From: Bacteroides sp.
Lineage (GTDB): Bacteria; Bacteroidota; Bacteroidia; Bacteroidales; Bacteroidaceae
Direction: 5' to 3'
DNA length: 64,000 bases
NCBI GenBank assembly: GCA_021202275.1
Contig: JAJQDI010000018.1
Span: 1 to 64,000 of the forward strand
Shown here: positions 46,732 to 57,018 of the stretch, in pieces
Position numbering within the stretch: position 1 is the first letter of the stretch
Layout: each line of letters starts with the position of its first letter
Notes under the pieces: model-generated
What the model saw: the letters and a program-made list of their open reading frames with translations, nothing else
What the model was told of the DNA's origin: nothing
The model's database searches: none
Translations under genes and position numbers: made by a program

Positions 46732-46870
46732 ATACTTTTTTTGGGGAGAAATCTGACAGACTTGCAACCCTCCCGTGGAAAGTCTCAGGACCTCAGATCC
46801 GCTAATCAATCAGATTATTATTTCGGATTAAAAATCCTGATAGTCATACCCGATGGATTGTAAATCATAC

Positions 46871-46981
46871 GTTCGGCGTAGCGTCCCCGCTACGTCGTGA
46901 GCGACAGTGAAGCTCCGGCTTCACATAATACGAGGCAAAGCCTCAAACAAAACAACAGCGTAGCCAAAGACTACGCTGAAC
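46871..46981. repeat. palindromic repeat family A, full copy
   Basis: Starts GTTCGGCGTAGCGTCCCCGC and ends AAGACTACGCTGAAC, with inner GAAGCTCCGGCTTC and GAGGCAAAGCCTC hairpins. 111 bp. Confidence 0.8.
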
Positions 46982-47186
46982 AATGAAATGACCGAACGAC
47001 CGAACAAAAACCAAACAAAGCAACACCAAACAAAAGGAACAAAACCACATTCAACCATAAACTTCCCGTACAGAACAACATGTAAATCTTTCCGTTTTCC
47101 AACACAAAGCAGGGAAAGCACAACAATTGATAAAAAAATCAGGAAAGAAAGAGACACCTAACTCTTTCGTAAGTCCTTTTTATGCG

Positions 47187-47194
47187 TATTTTTG
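47187..47194 (+). promoter_or_regulatory. -7 element of the type I restriction operon
   Basis: TATTTTTG, 59 bases upstream of hsdM. Confidence 0.5.
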
Positions 47195-47252
47195 CATCTG
47201 ATTCGATAGCATCCGGATTCCCATATTATTTAATCAAAGAAACATATTAGGA

Positions 47253-49227
47253 ATGTCAACCCATCAAAATCACATAAACTTTATCTGGCAGATTGCCGAT
47301 TTGTTGCGTGGCCCTTACAGACCACCTCAATACGAACGTGTCATGTTGCCCATAACCGTACTGCGCCGGTTTGATTGTGTACTGTATCAAACTAAAAGTG
47401 AAGTTCTCAATAAATACGAAAAACTAAAGACCAAATTCGATGGAGAGGCATTGGATGCCATGCTCGACAATGTTGCCGGACAAAATTTTCACAACCACTC
47501 CCCTTTCACTTTTGAAAAACTGAAAGGTGCTCCGGACACTATTGCCAAAGACCTGGTCAGCTACATTCAGGGATTCTCCTCCAATATACGTCGCATATTC
47601 GAATACTTCGAATTTGAGAAAGAAATAGAGCGAATGAACGAGGCCAACATCCTCTATCTCGTCGTTTCCGAATTCAACAAAGTAGACCTGCATCCCTCCA
47701 AAGTTTCAAACATAGGTATGGGGCAGATTTTTGAAAATCTGATCCGGCGTTTCAATGAACTGGCTAATGAAACAGCCGGGGATCACTTCACGCCCCGCGA
47801 GGTCATCAAATTAATGGTCAATGTATTATTTATTGATGATGGTCCGCTACTGGCCACCCCGGGAACAGTGCGAAAAATGCTCGACCCCACCTGTGGAACA
47901 GGTGGTATGCTGGCAGAAGCCCAGGAATATATCAAAGAGCATCACCCCCAGGCTCAGTTGTATGCCTACGGCCAGGACTACAACAAAAGAGCATATGCCA
48001 CAGCAGCTTCCGATATGCAGATCAAAGAGGTAGCTCACAATGGCACGGGGACAAACATCCGCTTTGGCGATAGTCTGATCGACGATCAGTTCAAGGGCGA
48101 AACGTTTGATTACCTCATTGCCAACCCTCCTTTTGGTGTAGACTGGAAAAAACAACAGGCACAAATAGTGGCCGAACATGAAGACGAAGGCTATTCCGGA
48201 CGGTTCGGGGCAGGAGTTCCGCGCGTAAACGATGGAGCACTGTTGTTCCTGCAACACATGGTCAGCAAGTTTGAAAAAGTAGATATAAAAAATCAAAAAT
48301 ACGGCTCTCGTCTGGCAGTCGTATTCAGCGGTTCTCCTTTATTCTCCGGCGGAGCAGGCTCAGGCGAAAGCAACATACGCCGCTGGATCATCGAAAACGA
48401 CTGGCTGGAGGCGATCATAGCCCTGCCGGAACAGATGTTTTACAACACCGGGATCGGTACATACATCTGGATCGTCACCAACCGGAAAAAGAAAGCCCGC
48501 AAAGGAAAAATACAACTTATTGATGCGCGTGAATACTACATACAGATGCGCAAAAGCCTCGGTAGTAAAAGACGCAAAATCGGAGAAGGAAAAGAGGAAA
48601 ACGAGCCGGAACACATGGCAGATCTGGTCAGGCTGTATGGAAGGTTCGAATCAGGGGGCGACTCTAAGATTTTCCGCAATACACAGTTCGGATACACCCG
48701 GGTGACGGTGGAACGTCCGCTGCGCCTGCGCTATCAAATGACCTTTGACGACAAAGTACGCTTTCTGAATGCACGCCCCGGTTTGCTGGATGATGTAGAA
48801 CGAATCGATAAAGAATTGGGACGGGAACCGATCCTGGATTGGAACGCTGTAGCCAAAAAAAATACGCAGCATCCTGAAAAAAAACGAGTCCCGCTGGAAA
48901 GCGTCGGAAATAAAACTATTCAGAGACACATTTACCCAAAAAGACCCACAGGCAGAAAAGGTACTGAAAGGCAAAAATGAATACGAACCGGACCCCGATT
49001 TAAGGGACTTTCACAATATCCCGTTGGAACAGGACATTGATGAGTATTTCCGGACAGAGGTTTTACCCCATGTACCCGACGCCTGGATGGATCGGAAAAA
49101 AGACAAAGTTGGCTATGAGATTAATTTCAATCGGTATTTCTATGAAGGTAAAACTTTAAGAAATATGGAACAAATTGAATCTGACTTAAATCACATTGAA
49201 AACGAAATAGAATCATTAATTAAATAG
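47253..49227 (+). pseudogene. hsdM: HsdM, type I DNA methyltransferase subunit, one frameshift
   Basis: About 658 residues. N-terminal HsdM helical domain (FIWQIADLLRGPYRPPQYER), then the N6-adenine methyltransferase: HFTPREVIKLMVNVL, motif I DPTCGTGGMLAEAQ, motif IV LIANPPFGVDW, and ENDWLEAIIALPEQMFYNTG. The frame is lost in a run of eight A (48855-48862); with seven it continues KKIRSILKKNESRWKASE to EIESLIK and a TAG at 49227. The catalytic core is before the break, but the C-terminal helices that dock HsdS are after it. It opens the operon hsdM-hsdS-ptuA-ptuB-hsdR. Confidence 0.9.
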
Positions 49228-49237
49228 CCTCAAAATA

Positions 49238-49819
49238 ATGAAATATCAAAAAATTCAACTTAGATTTTTATTCGATATTTACACAGGATCTACTCCTGAA
49301 ACAGGAAAAGGTTATTATTGGGACGGAGATATTCCATGGATAACGCCCGAAGACATCAGTAGCATAGAAGGATACCAAATATTTGATACAAAACGAAAAA
49401 TTACTGACGAAGGATATAAAAATTCTGGTGTTAAATTAGCACCAGAAAATTCCATAATCTTAACAAAGCGAGCTCCTATAGGTAATTTGGCTATTCTCGG
49501 TATTGAAGCATGTTGTAATCAAGGGTGTCTGATGTTAGTTCCAAGACAAGAAATACTCCCAGAGTATTATTATTTTTATTTATTATCAAATGTTCCATTA
49601 CTCCAGTCATTAGGTAGAGGGTCAACATTTATGGAGTTAAGTCTAGATGATCTAAAATCTTTATATGTTCCTAAAGTTTCTATACAGATTCAGCGTGAGG
49701 CGGTAATAAACATTCAGCAAGAAGTAGATAAAATTGATAAATTGCGTTCATTGAAGGAACAACAATTAGCTCTATTAAATGAAAAACGGGCTTCCATAAT
49801 TGCAAAAAATATTAAATAA
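49238..49819 (+). CDS. hsdS: HsdS, half-length type I specificity subunit
   Basis: 193 residues, half of a usual HsdS of about 400. It contains one target recognition domain (FDIYTGSTPETGKGYYWDGD, IPWITPEDI, ILTKRAPIGNLAIL, NQGCLMLVP) and one central conserved helix (DKIDKLRSLKEQQLALLNEK). Half subunits are known to dimerise and then recognise a palindromic bipartite site; alternatively the gene has lost one domain. There are 10 bases between it and hsdM and 8 to ptuA. Confidence 0.85.
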   Translation: MKYQKIQLRFLFDIYTGSTPETGKGYYWDGDIPWITPEDISSIEGYQIFDTKRKITDEGYKNSGVKLAPENSIILTKRAPIGNLAILGIEACCNQGCLMLVPRQEILPEYYYFYLLSNVPLLQSLGRGSTFMELSLDDLKSLYVPKVSIQIQREAVINIQQEVDKIDKLRSLKEQQLALLNEKRASIIAKNIK

Positions 49820-49827
49820 AATTACTC

Positions 49828-51091
49828 ATGATCATAAAAACACTACAACTCACCAATCTCCGGGCTTATAAAAAAGTGGAGTTTGAATTTCAACCAGGCA
49901 TGAACTTGTTGGTTGGAGTGAATGGAGTGGGTAAAACCACAGCCCTGGAAGCCCTGCGAATCAGTTTGTCCAGGATACTACCTGAAATAACTGTATCCAA
50001 AAACCGGAAAGAGAACTTTTCGTTAAGTGATATACAAATCGGAAGTACTTATCTTCAGGTTTCCTGTGATTTTGAGATAGAAGATCATGCATTCAATCTA
50101 CTCATAAACAATCAAAAAGACACGATCAAACCTAAAGACAATGATAGCGTACGTGACCAGGTAGAAGAAATTCGGGATAAAGAAAAAATCTCACCTTTAT
50201 TAAAGGTGACTCTACCCTATGCAATTAAACAAAAAAAATCAACCCATAGGCATTTACTTTTCTACCCGGCGATCTTTAATGGTAGACAGAGAACCGGCAA
50301 AAGGGATGAGTGTAGGAGGACAAGCGGCCGCTTTCGCAGAAGCCTTGTCGAGCAACCGCGAGTTTAACCTGAGAACATTTACCGATTGGATCCGAACCCA
50401 ACAAGTCCTTGGAATGGAAAATCCGACCATTCTCAAAAGTATAGAAGTATTGAGTGAAGCCCTCTATCGTTTCCTGCCGGGATTTACCAACTTACAGTTG
50501 AAACAAGAAAATAACAAATACGTCCTTACCATAAATAAAGGAGATACCACATTAAACCTAAATCAACTCTCCGACGGAGAACGGGGAATCCTTGCACTGG
50601 TAATGGAGATTGCCCGCCGGCTGTATCAGGCCAATCCCGGTTTAGAAGATCCATTGACAGAAGGCAGAGCTGTCATATTGATAGATGAATTGGACCTGCA
50701 TTTACACCCCAAATGGCAACGCTCTATTGTGGAAAACCTGACACGTGTATTCCCCAATTGTCAATTTATAGCCACCACACATTCTCCCCAGATCATTCCG
50801 GCCTTAGATCCTGAAAGAATACATATAATCAACCGGAAAGAGGTCATTAATCCCGACAGAAGTCTAGGTATGGATACTAACTGGATATTAAAATACCTGA
50901 TGGATTCGGATGATAGGCCCGAAGGAAGTGCAAAGGCTATCGAAGAAATAGAACAACTGATTGATGATATTGAATTCGTTCAGGCCATAGAAAGAATGGA
51001 ATATTATAAAAAAAGAGGTTTAGACCTTCCCGAGTGGTCAGTCTTCGAAGCACGGATTGCAAGATTTACTATTATTGACGAGAAAGAATGA
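49828..51091 (+). pseudogene. ptuA: PtuA-like ATPase of Septu, one frameshift
   Basis: About 421 residues. Walker A LLVGVNGVGKTTALEALR (about 30-47), then NLNQLSDGERGILALVMEIA (ABC signature), Walker B as AVILIDELDLHLHPKWQR and the switch His in FIATTHSPQI. The frame is lost in a run of eight A (50231-50238); with seven it reads YAIKQKNQPIGIYFSTRRSL. An ABC ATPase of this type directly followed by an HNH protein with a four-base overlap defines Septu (PtuA + PtuB). It lies inside a type I restriction operon. Confidence 0.8.
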
Positions 51092-51852
51092 AACACATTA
51101 TAAAGACCCCACCTCCCCGGGAATATGCGGATTGGTGCAAACAGGTAAAAGGGAAAGAGAATGAAGATTACAGACATGTCCATTCAAACGAGAGGAAACC
51201 TCTCAAACTATCTCTAATCCGTGAACAGGGTGCTTTGTGTGCCTATACTCTTAAAAGAATAGATCTGACGACCTGTCATGTGGAACATATAAAACCGGAA
51301 ACTGTTTGCAGAGCAGAAAAAAGAGGATCTGATTTGGATTATGGAAATATGGTTGCCTGCTTTCCCAAAGATGATCTGATAAAGCCCTACCGATACGGTG
51401 CAAAACAGAAAGACGACTGGTGGGAAGAAGATGGAAAGCAGTTCCTTTCTCCATTGACACCCAGATGTGAGAGCCTGTTGAGTTTTGATATCAAAGGGAA
51501 GATTATAGCCGTGAATGGGGATGCAGACGCAAAAAAAACAATAGAAGTTCTTAAATTAGATCATGCTACCTTAGTTGAAGAACGTCGCAGATCAATCAGA
51601 GAATTTATTTATGGAAAAGACGGAGCAACACAATTGTCAGAAGCTAAAGCAAGAAGAGCTATTTCAGAAATAATAAAAAGAAATAAAAATGGCAACTTTT
51701 ATGAATTCTGTGTCCCCATACAATGTGCCCTAAGAGAGCATATCAGAACATTAGAAAAAATAGCAAAGCAAAAAAACAAGCTCAATCTGCTAAAAACAAA
51801 AAATAACCATGAATCCCAATACCAAAGAAGCCGCATTCGAAAAAGTCATTGA
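51088..51852 (+). CDS. ptuB: PtuB-like HNH endonuclease of Septu
   Basis: 254 residues. The HNH core is CAYTLKRIDLTTCHVEHIKP, then DLDYGNMVACFP, the pattern of the TIGR02646 HNH family used by Septu and some retrons. It starts inside the ptuA stop (ATGA). Its 3' end overlaps hsdR by 44 bases; in the neighbouring frame a TAA stands just before the hsdR ATG, so a one-base change in the A runs near 51790-51805 may have extended it. PtuB cuts DNA or other nucleic acid when PtuA is triggered. Confidence 0.85.
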   Translation: MKHIIKTPPPREYADWCKQVKGKENEDYRHVHSNERKPLKLSLIREQGALCAYTLKRIDLTTCHVEHIKPETVCRAEKRGSDLDYGNMVACFPKDDLIKPYRYGAKQKDDWWEEDGKQFLSPLTPRCESLLSFDIKGKIIAVNGDADAKKTIEVLKLDHATLVEERRRSIREFIYGKDGATQLSEAKARRAISEIIKRNKNGNFYEFCVPIQCALREHIRTLEKIAKQKNKLNLLKTKNNHESQYQRSRIRKSH

Positions 51853-54838
51853 AACCCACCTGAAAAAAAACGGATACCGCTCCATTGACCCTAAAACTTT
51901 CGATAAAGAGATTGCACTCTTCCCCGAAATCGTGCTGGAATTTATCAAAACCACACAACCCGGAGAATGGACAAAACTCGAGGTGCTTTTGGGAGAAAAC
52001 ACTGAAAAACAGGTCATACAGGATCTGTGCAAGTGGTTGAACATCTACGGATCACTGGCCACCCTGCGACACGGATTCAAATGCTACGGACGACTGCTTC
52101 ACATCGCATCCTTCAAATCCGTCCATACCATGAATCCCGAATCAGAGCAGCAATACGCAGCCAATATTCTCGGTATCACCCGCCAACTGCACTACTCCAC
52201 CCGCAATAAAAACTCTCTGGATACCCTCCTCAGTCTCAACGGCATTCCCATAGCCACAGCGGAACTCAAAAACCCCATGAGCGGACAAACAGTAGAAGAC
52301 GCCAAAAAACAATACCAAAGCAGCCGCGATCCACGCGAACTGCTCTTTGAATTTAAAAAACGCACTCTCGTACACTTCGCCGTAGATACTGAAGAAGTGT
52401 ACATGACCACACGCCTGGCCGGAAGTGCCACCCACTTCCTCCCCTTCAATAAAGGAGACGACCACCGGGCAGGCAACCCCAAAGATCCCAAACACAAAAC
52501 ATACCGCACAGGCTATCTGTGGAAAGAAATTCTGCAACGGGATAGCTTCCTCGACATACTGGCCCGCTTTGTCCACATACAAATAGAAAAAAGAATTACC
52601 AAAGAGGGCCGCACATTAGACAAAGAAACACTGATCTTTCCCCGCTATCACCAACTCGAAGCTGTGCGCCAACTCACCGCCGATGCCCTGGAAAAAGGCG
52701 TGGGCAACAACTACCTCATTGAGCACTCCGCCGGAAGCGGCAAGAGCCATACCATTGCATGGCTATCCCACCGGCTGGCCTCCATGCACCATGCAGACAA
52801 CACCAAAGTGTTTGACTCAGTAGTGGTCATCACAGACCGCGTCGTACTCGACAAACAACTACAAGACAACATCTACCAGTTTGAACACAAAAAAGGCGTA
52901 GTAGAAAGAATAGACAAAGACTCCCGTCAGCTGGCAGAAGCCCTCGAAAGCGGAGTACCCATCATCATCACCACCCAACAGAAATTTCCCTTCGTCACCC
53001 GGCAACTCATCAAACTGGCCGAAGAAAGAGGCGAGCAAAGCACCGGCCTGCTCACTACCCGTAAATTTGCGGTCATCATAGACGAAGCCCATAGTTCACA
53101 AAACGGAGAAACCACCACCGATCTCAAAGAAGTCCTGGGCGGCGATCTCCTGGCCGAAGAAGCCCGCAAAAAAGCAGCCGAAGAGGGAGCGGAAGATATG
53201 GAACGCCTCTACCGCAGCATGGCCAAAAGAGGCAAACTAAGCAACATCAGCTTCTTTGCATTCACCGCCACCCCCAAGCACAAAACACTTAAGGTGTTCG
53301 GCAAAACAAATGGCAAACCCTTCCACCACTACACCATGCGACAGGCCATGGAAGAGAAGTTCATCATGAACGTGTTGCAAAACTACACCACCTATGCCAC
53401 CTATTACAAACTCGTCAACCAAAGCAAAGACGATCCACAGGTACAACGCAAAGACGCATTAAAATCACTGGCCCGTTTTCTCAGACTGCACCCGCACAAC
53501 ATAGCCCAGAAAACAGAAATCATGGTCGAGCATTTCCAGCACGCCACACGCCACAAGATCGGCGGACACGCCAAAGCCATGGTCGTCACCGGTTCCCGGC
53601 TCGAAGCCGTCCGGTACAAGCAAAGCTTCGATCAATACATACGAAGCAAAGGATACGACATCAAATCACTGGTAGCCTTTTCAGGAACGGTTACGGATGA
53701 AAACAATACCTACACCGAAGAAGGAATGAATAAAGGGATCAAAGAAAAAGAACTTCCCAAAAAATTCAGTTCCTCCGGCTATCACGTCCTGCTCGTTGCC
53801 GAAAAATACCAGACCGGATTCGATCAGCCCCTTCTGCACACCATGTATGTAGACAAGCGACTATCCGGCATTCAGGCCGTGCAGACCCTCTCCCGGCTCA
53901 ACCGCATACACCCACTCAAAGAAGAGACCTTTGTCCTGGATTTTGTCAACGACAGAGAAGAGATAAAAGCAGCCTTTAAGACCTACTACGAAGGAGCAGA
54001 GATCGGAGAAGAAGCAGACCCCGCCAGCCTCTATCGCCTACAGCAGGAACTCGACCTCTCAGACATCTACATGAAAGAAGATATAGAACGCTTCTGCCGC
54101 ATCTACTTCAAGTCCAAACAAAAGCAAACCGCAAAAGATCACGAAGCTATGAACGCAGCATTAGACCCGGCCGTATCACGATTCAACACACTGATGCGGG
54201 AAAATGAAGACGCTGCCGAACTCTGGAGAGGAAAACTCAACTCATTCCGCAACCTCTACGCCTTTCTGAGTCAGATCATCCCCTATCAGGATTCAGACTT
54301 AGAAAAGCTCTTTATCTTCCTGCGCTACCTCTCCGCCAAACTCCCTAAACGCAGCAAAGGGATCGATTACAACTTCGACGACTCCGTGCGCCTCGAATAT
54401 TACCGCCTGCAAAAGATCAGCGAAGGCTCCATCAACATGAACGATAGCGGCAGTTATCTGCTGGATGGCCCCACCGAAGTGGGAATAGGGATGCTGCACG
54501 AACCTGAGGTCCCCTTCTCCAGACTGATCGACATCATCAACGAACGATTTGGTACCGACTTCAATCAGGCAGATCAATACTTCTTCGATCAATTGGTAGA
54601 AACAGCCGTGCTCGACGAAACCATCATCCAGGCTACCGATGTCAACCCCAGAGAGAAATTTCAACTCGTCTTCAAAAACCTCCTTCAGAGTCTGTTCATC
54701 GAGCGCATCGACCAAAACGAAGACATCTTTGCCCGCTTTATGAACGACGCATCGTTTCAGAAAATGGTAACCACCTGGCTGGCCAACCAGGCATACAACA
54801 AATTAAAAATAAGCAAATTTGAAGACGACATAGAGTGA
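51809..54838 (+). CDS. hsdR: HsdR, type I restriction endonuclease and translocase
   Basis: 1009 residues, complete. N-terminal PD-(D/E)xK nuclease with NGIPIATAELKN (ExK), then the SF2 motor: Walker A EHSAGSGKSHTIAWLSH, FAVIIDEAHSSQ (motif II), FAFTATPKHKTLKVFG (motif III), TGFDQPLLHTMYVDK and QTLSRLNRIHP (motif VI), then a helical C-terminus that binds the methyltransferase. It is the last gene of the operon; codon use is GC-richer than in ptuAB, suggesting that Septu was inserted into an existing hsd operon. Confidence 0.95.
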   Translation: MNPNTKEAAFEKVIETHLKKNGYRSIDPKTFDKEIALFPEIVLEFIKTTQPGEWTKLEVLLGENTEKQVIQDLCKWLNIYGSLATLRHGFKCYGRLLHIASFKSVHTMNPESEQQYAANILGITRQLHYSTRNKNSLDTLLSLNGIPIATAELKNPMSGQTVEDAKKQYQSSRDPRELLFEFKKRTLVHFAVDTEEVYMTTRLAGSATHFLPFNKGDDHRAGNPKDPKHKTYRTGYLWKEILQRDSFLDILARFVHIQIEKRITKEGRTLDKETLIFPRYHQLEAVRQLTADALEKGVGNNYLIEHSAGSGKSHTIAWLSHRLASMHHADNTKVFDSVVVITDRVVLDKQLQDNIYQFEHKKGVVERIDKDSRQLAEALESGVPIIITTQQKFPFVTRQLIKLAEERGEQSTGLLTTRKFAVIIDEAHSSQNGETTTDLKEVLGGDLLAEEARKKAAEEGAEDMERLYRSMAKRGKLSNISFFAFTATPKHKTLKVFGKTNGKPFHHYTMRQAMEEKFIMNVLQNYTTYATYYKLVNQSKDDPQVQRKDALKSLARFLRLHPHNIAQKTEIMVEHFQHATRHKIGGHAKAMVVTGSRLEAVRYKQSFDQYIRSKGYDIKSLVAFSGTVTDENNTYTEEGMNKGIKEKELPKKFSSSGYHVLLVAEKYQTGFDQPLLHTMYVDKRLSGIQAVQTLSRLNRIHPLKEETFVLDFVNDREEIKAAFKTYYEGAEIGEEADPASLYRLQQELDLSDIYMKEDIERFCRIYFKSKQKQTAKDHEAMNAALDPAVSRFNTLMRENEDAAELWRGKLNSFRNLYAFLSQIIPYQDSDLEKLFIFLRYLSAKLPKRSKGIDYNFDDSVRLEYYRLQKISEGSINMNDSGSYLLDGPTEVGIGMLHEPEVPFSRLIDIINERFGTDFNQADQYFFDQLVETAVLDETIIQATDVNPREKFQLVFKNLLQSLFIERIDQNEDIFARFMNDASFQKMVTTWLANQAYNKLKISKFEDDIE

Positions 54839-54888
54839 AAAAACAAACTTTCTGCTGAAATAAAACACAATCACTCAGGGCCCCCTTC

Positions 54889-54998
54889 GTCCGGCGTAGC
54901 TTGTAGCTACGTCGCAAACAACTGTGAAGCTCCGGCTTCACACAACGAGAGCCAAAGCCTCAAATAAAACAACAGCGTAGCCACAGATTACGCTGAAC
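54889..54998. repeat. palindromic repeat family A, full copy
   Basis: Starts GTCCGGCGTAGCTTGTAGCT, ends GATTACGCTGAAC, inner GTGAAGCTCCGGCTTCAC and GCCAAAGCCTC. Confidence 0.8.
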
Positions 54999-55021
54999 CA
55001 TCCATTATACTGAAATTCTAC

Positions 55022-55132
55022 GGCCAGGCTCCTTGTAGTCATCCGGGCAGGCACCTTCTTTCGTCTGGCTAGGCTCCTCTCTCCTATCCGGCCAGTAACC
55101 TTTTCCCTTCCTGGCCAGGCTCCTGCTCCCAT
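55022..55132. repeat. imperfect 22-23-bp minisatellite, five copies
   Basis: Units start at 55022, 55045, 55067, 55090 and 55113; consensus GGCCAGGCTCCTTCTCTCATCC, C- and T-rich. It is GC-richer than its surroundings. No gene lies in 54839-55398. Confidence 0.7.
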
Positions 55133-55293
55133 AGCAGAGGGGTACTCTGAAAAAAGAAGGTATTGGCCACAGCATAAAAACAGGTGGCCCGGGACGAAAA
55201 ATCGTCCTGACTACTTATCTCTATCTCCGATACTACACTATACGCATGAAAAACGAAATATTACATACCAATGAGAAGAAGGAGGAGTTTAAG

Positions 55294-55358
55294 GGGCTTC
55301 CTGTAACAGGAGGCGAAGCCTCACAAATAAAACAGCGTAGCCACAAGCTACGCTGAAC
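55294..55358. repeat. palindromic repeat family A, right half
   Basis: Keeps AGGAGGCGAAGCCTC and AGCGTAGCCACAAGCTACGCTGAAC-type end; the left hairpin is missing. Confidence 0.65.
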
Positions 55359-55398
55359 GGTGGTTTTTCTTATACTTAAACAAAGTCATTATCAGAGT

Positions 55399-56019
55399 TT
55401 ATCTACGTCGTCGGATCTGCGTATCTATAAAATACAACCGACTATCCTTTCCATACAATACATTATTTGGAACTGCATCAAATATCTCATATTCATCATT
55501 ATGAAACTCATCCGGATAGTCCGTAACAAAACCCAGTTGTTCCATACATTGTATAATCTCCTCAGGGGTCGCTTCACGCAACGCCGGGATATAAGGCTGG
55601 ATCAAAACAGCACAAAATTCATGATTAGAATTTTCGGAAAAACCGATCAGGGAATAAGGGACATTATTAAAAAAGTAATTATGAGCGAAAATACGAAGAA
55701 AAAAGTTGGCCAGATCATCTCCGGCATAATCAAAATTGTTCAACTTAAAGACAGACGAGCGTCCATCATAAAACACTTCATTTTCTCCACCTTTATCTAA
55801 ATAAACGATATCTAAATCCTTAAAATCAATATACAATTCATTATCAGAACAAAACCTTTTTAGTTGGTCGATTTGCCCTCTCTTATAGCCCTCTGCCGGT
55901 TCAACATTTCCTGCTGCTTCTTTGCTTCTTCGAACGATACGGGATGCTTCTTCCAATATTCGATCGAACGGCGGGTCTGTTCCATCCATTCCTTGTGAAA
56001 TTTGTTGACGTATTTCCAT
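55399..56019 (-). CDS. polyvalent-protein-kinase-like protein
   Basis: From the ATG at 56019 (MEIRQQISQGMDGTDPPF) the product is 206 residues. The conserved parts are GGENEVFYDGRSSVFKLNNF (glycine loop and a Lys in VFKL), CAVLIQPYI and a C-terminal loop NVLYGKDSRLYFIDTQ, like the catalytic loop and Asp of small phage/polyvalent kinases (Kinase-PolyVal). The usual HRD is only partly kept. I chose this start because a -7 box (TATCTTTG on the minus strand, 56048-56055) lies within the longer frame. A role in defence or counter-defence is inferred from the setting. Confidence 0.6.
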   Translation of the reverse strand: MEIRQQISQGMDGTDPPFDRILEEASRIVRRSKEAAGNVEPAEGYKRGQIDQLKRFCSDNELYIDFKDLDIVYLDKGGENEVFYDGRSSVFKLNNFDYAGDDLANFFLRIFAHNYFFNNVPYSLIGFSENSNHEFCAVLIQPYIPALREATPEEIIQCMEQLGFVTDYPDEFHNDEYEIFDAVPNNVLYGKDSRLYFIDTQIRRRR

Positions 56020-56214
56020 TCCATAGTTCAAAAAATTAGTTCCATCACAAAGATACAATTTTCTTCCTTCTAAACCTCAGATCCAAAACCATAAAAACAT
56101 ATTTCAAAACACATCAAATGCAGATCCCAACAAAACTTCAGAAAACATTTTTATATCATCGTCCGGCGTACTATCGACCGGCCATTGCTAAAGCCTTTAT
56201 TCGACACAACCCCC

Positions 56215-56325
56215 ATCCGGCGTAGCGTCCCCGCTACGTCGCAAACAACTGTGAAGTTCCGGCTTTACACAACGGGAGGCACAGCCTCAAATATAAAAAC
56301 AGCGTAGCCACAGACTACGCTGAAC
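56215..56325. repeat. palindromic repeat family A, full copy
   Basis: Starts ATCCGGCGTAGCGTCCCCGC, ends AGACTACGCTGAAC. A fragment (GTCCGGCGTA) also lies at 56161-56170. Confidence 0.8.
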
Positions 56326-56353
56326 AAAAGCTACACTGAACGATGAGTCTTTT

Positions 56354-56755
56354 TTATCCCGGAAATAGGGTCATTTCCCGTTTCAAGATTCTTTCTAATT
56401 GGGCATGTGATATCGGCTCATGGGTCTTCTCCGCCAGTTGAAACAATTGCAGCCGCAGACGTTCTATTTTATTGGACAACTGTTTTTTAGTGGGACGGTA
56501 GAGCGGTTCACGCTCTACCCGCAGGATGAGTTGTTGCTCCTACACGATCCCTTCAATACGTTGGCCGCTGCGGAAGCCGGCATCGTACAGCCATTGTCCC
56601 GCCAGTGTAACGGTAGGGGTATGATACCACTCCCCATTTTCGTCTTTCTTCCTGTCTTTGCGACACAGAGTCAACAGACGGGGTTTGAAACGTTCCCTGG
56701 ATTGATCACTTGTAACAACTTCTTTGTTGTTTGCTTTCATTTTGTTGTTGGGCAT
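56354..56755 (-). pseudogene. SymE-like gene with in-frame TAG
   Basis: From the ATG at 56755 (MPNNKMKANNKEVVTSD) to a TAA at 56354, 133 codons. It carries the SymE signature TPTVTLAGQWLYDAGFRSGQ and then RIEGIV, followed by TAG (56540-56542) and a further 61 codons (EQQLILRVEREPLYRP, then NKIERLRLQLFQLAEK). The first part lacks the end of the AbrB-like fold, so the stop probably inactivates it, unless TAG is a C-to-T sequencing error of CAG. Structured leader and -7 promoter lie upstream. Confidence 0.65.
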
Positions 56756-56786
56756 AATAAATAAGTTTGAAGAGTTAGTAAAAAAG

Positions 56787-56862
56787 AGGCAGGTCTCGCC
56801 CAACAACAAATTACACGAATGTAATATTGAAAGTCTCGGGACTCACACCCGTAAGCCTGCCT
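56787..56862 (-). promoter_or_regulatory. conserved structured leader of SymE-like gene, copy 3
   Basis: AGGCAGG (56787-56793) with CCTGCCT (56856-56862), inner GTCTCGCC and GTCTCGGGACTCACACCCGT. The -7 box TATCTTTG on the minus strand is at 56931-56938. Confidence 0.75.
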
Positions 56863-57018
56863 CCATATCTTTAATAAGACTTGTCGGAATTTTGATTTCA
56901 TTCTAAAAGTAATTTGTTAATTGGGTACTGCAAAGATAGAAAATCCTCCTCAAAACCCGCCATAAAGCCACCTGTTTTGAAACAGTTTTTTCACCCGGTC
57001 TACGCCCTTTGTTCCTTC

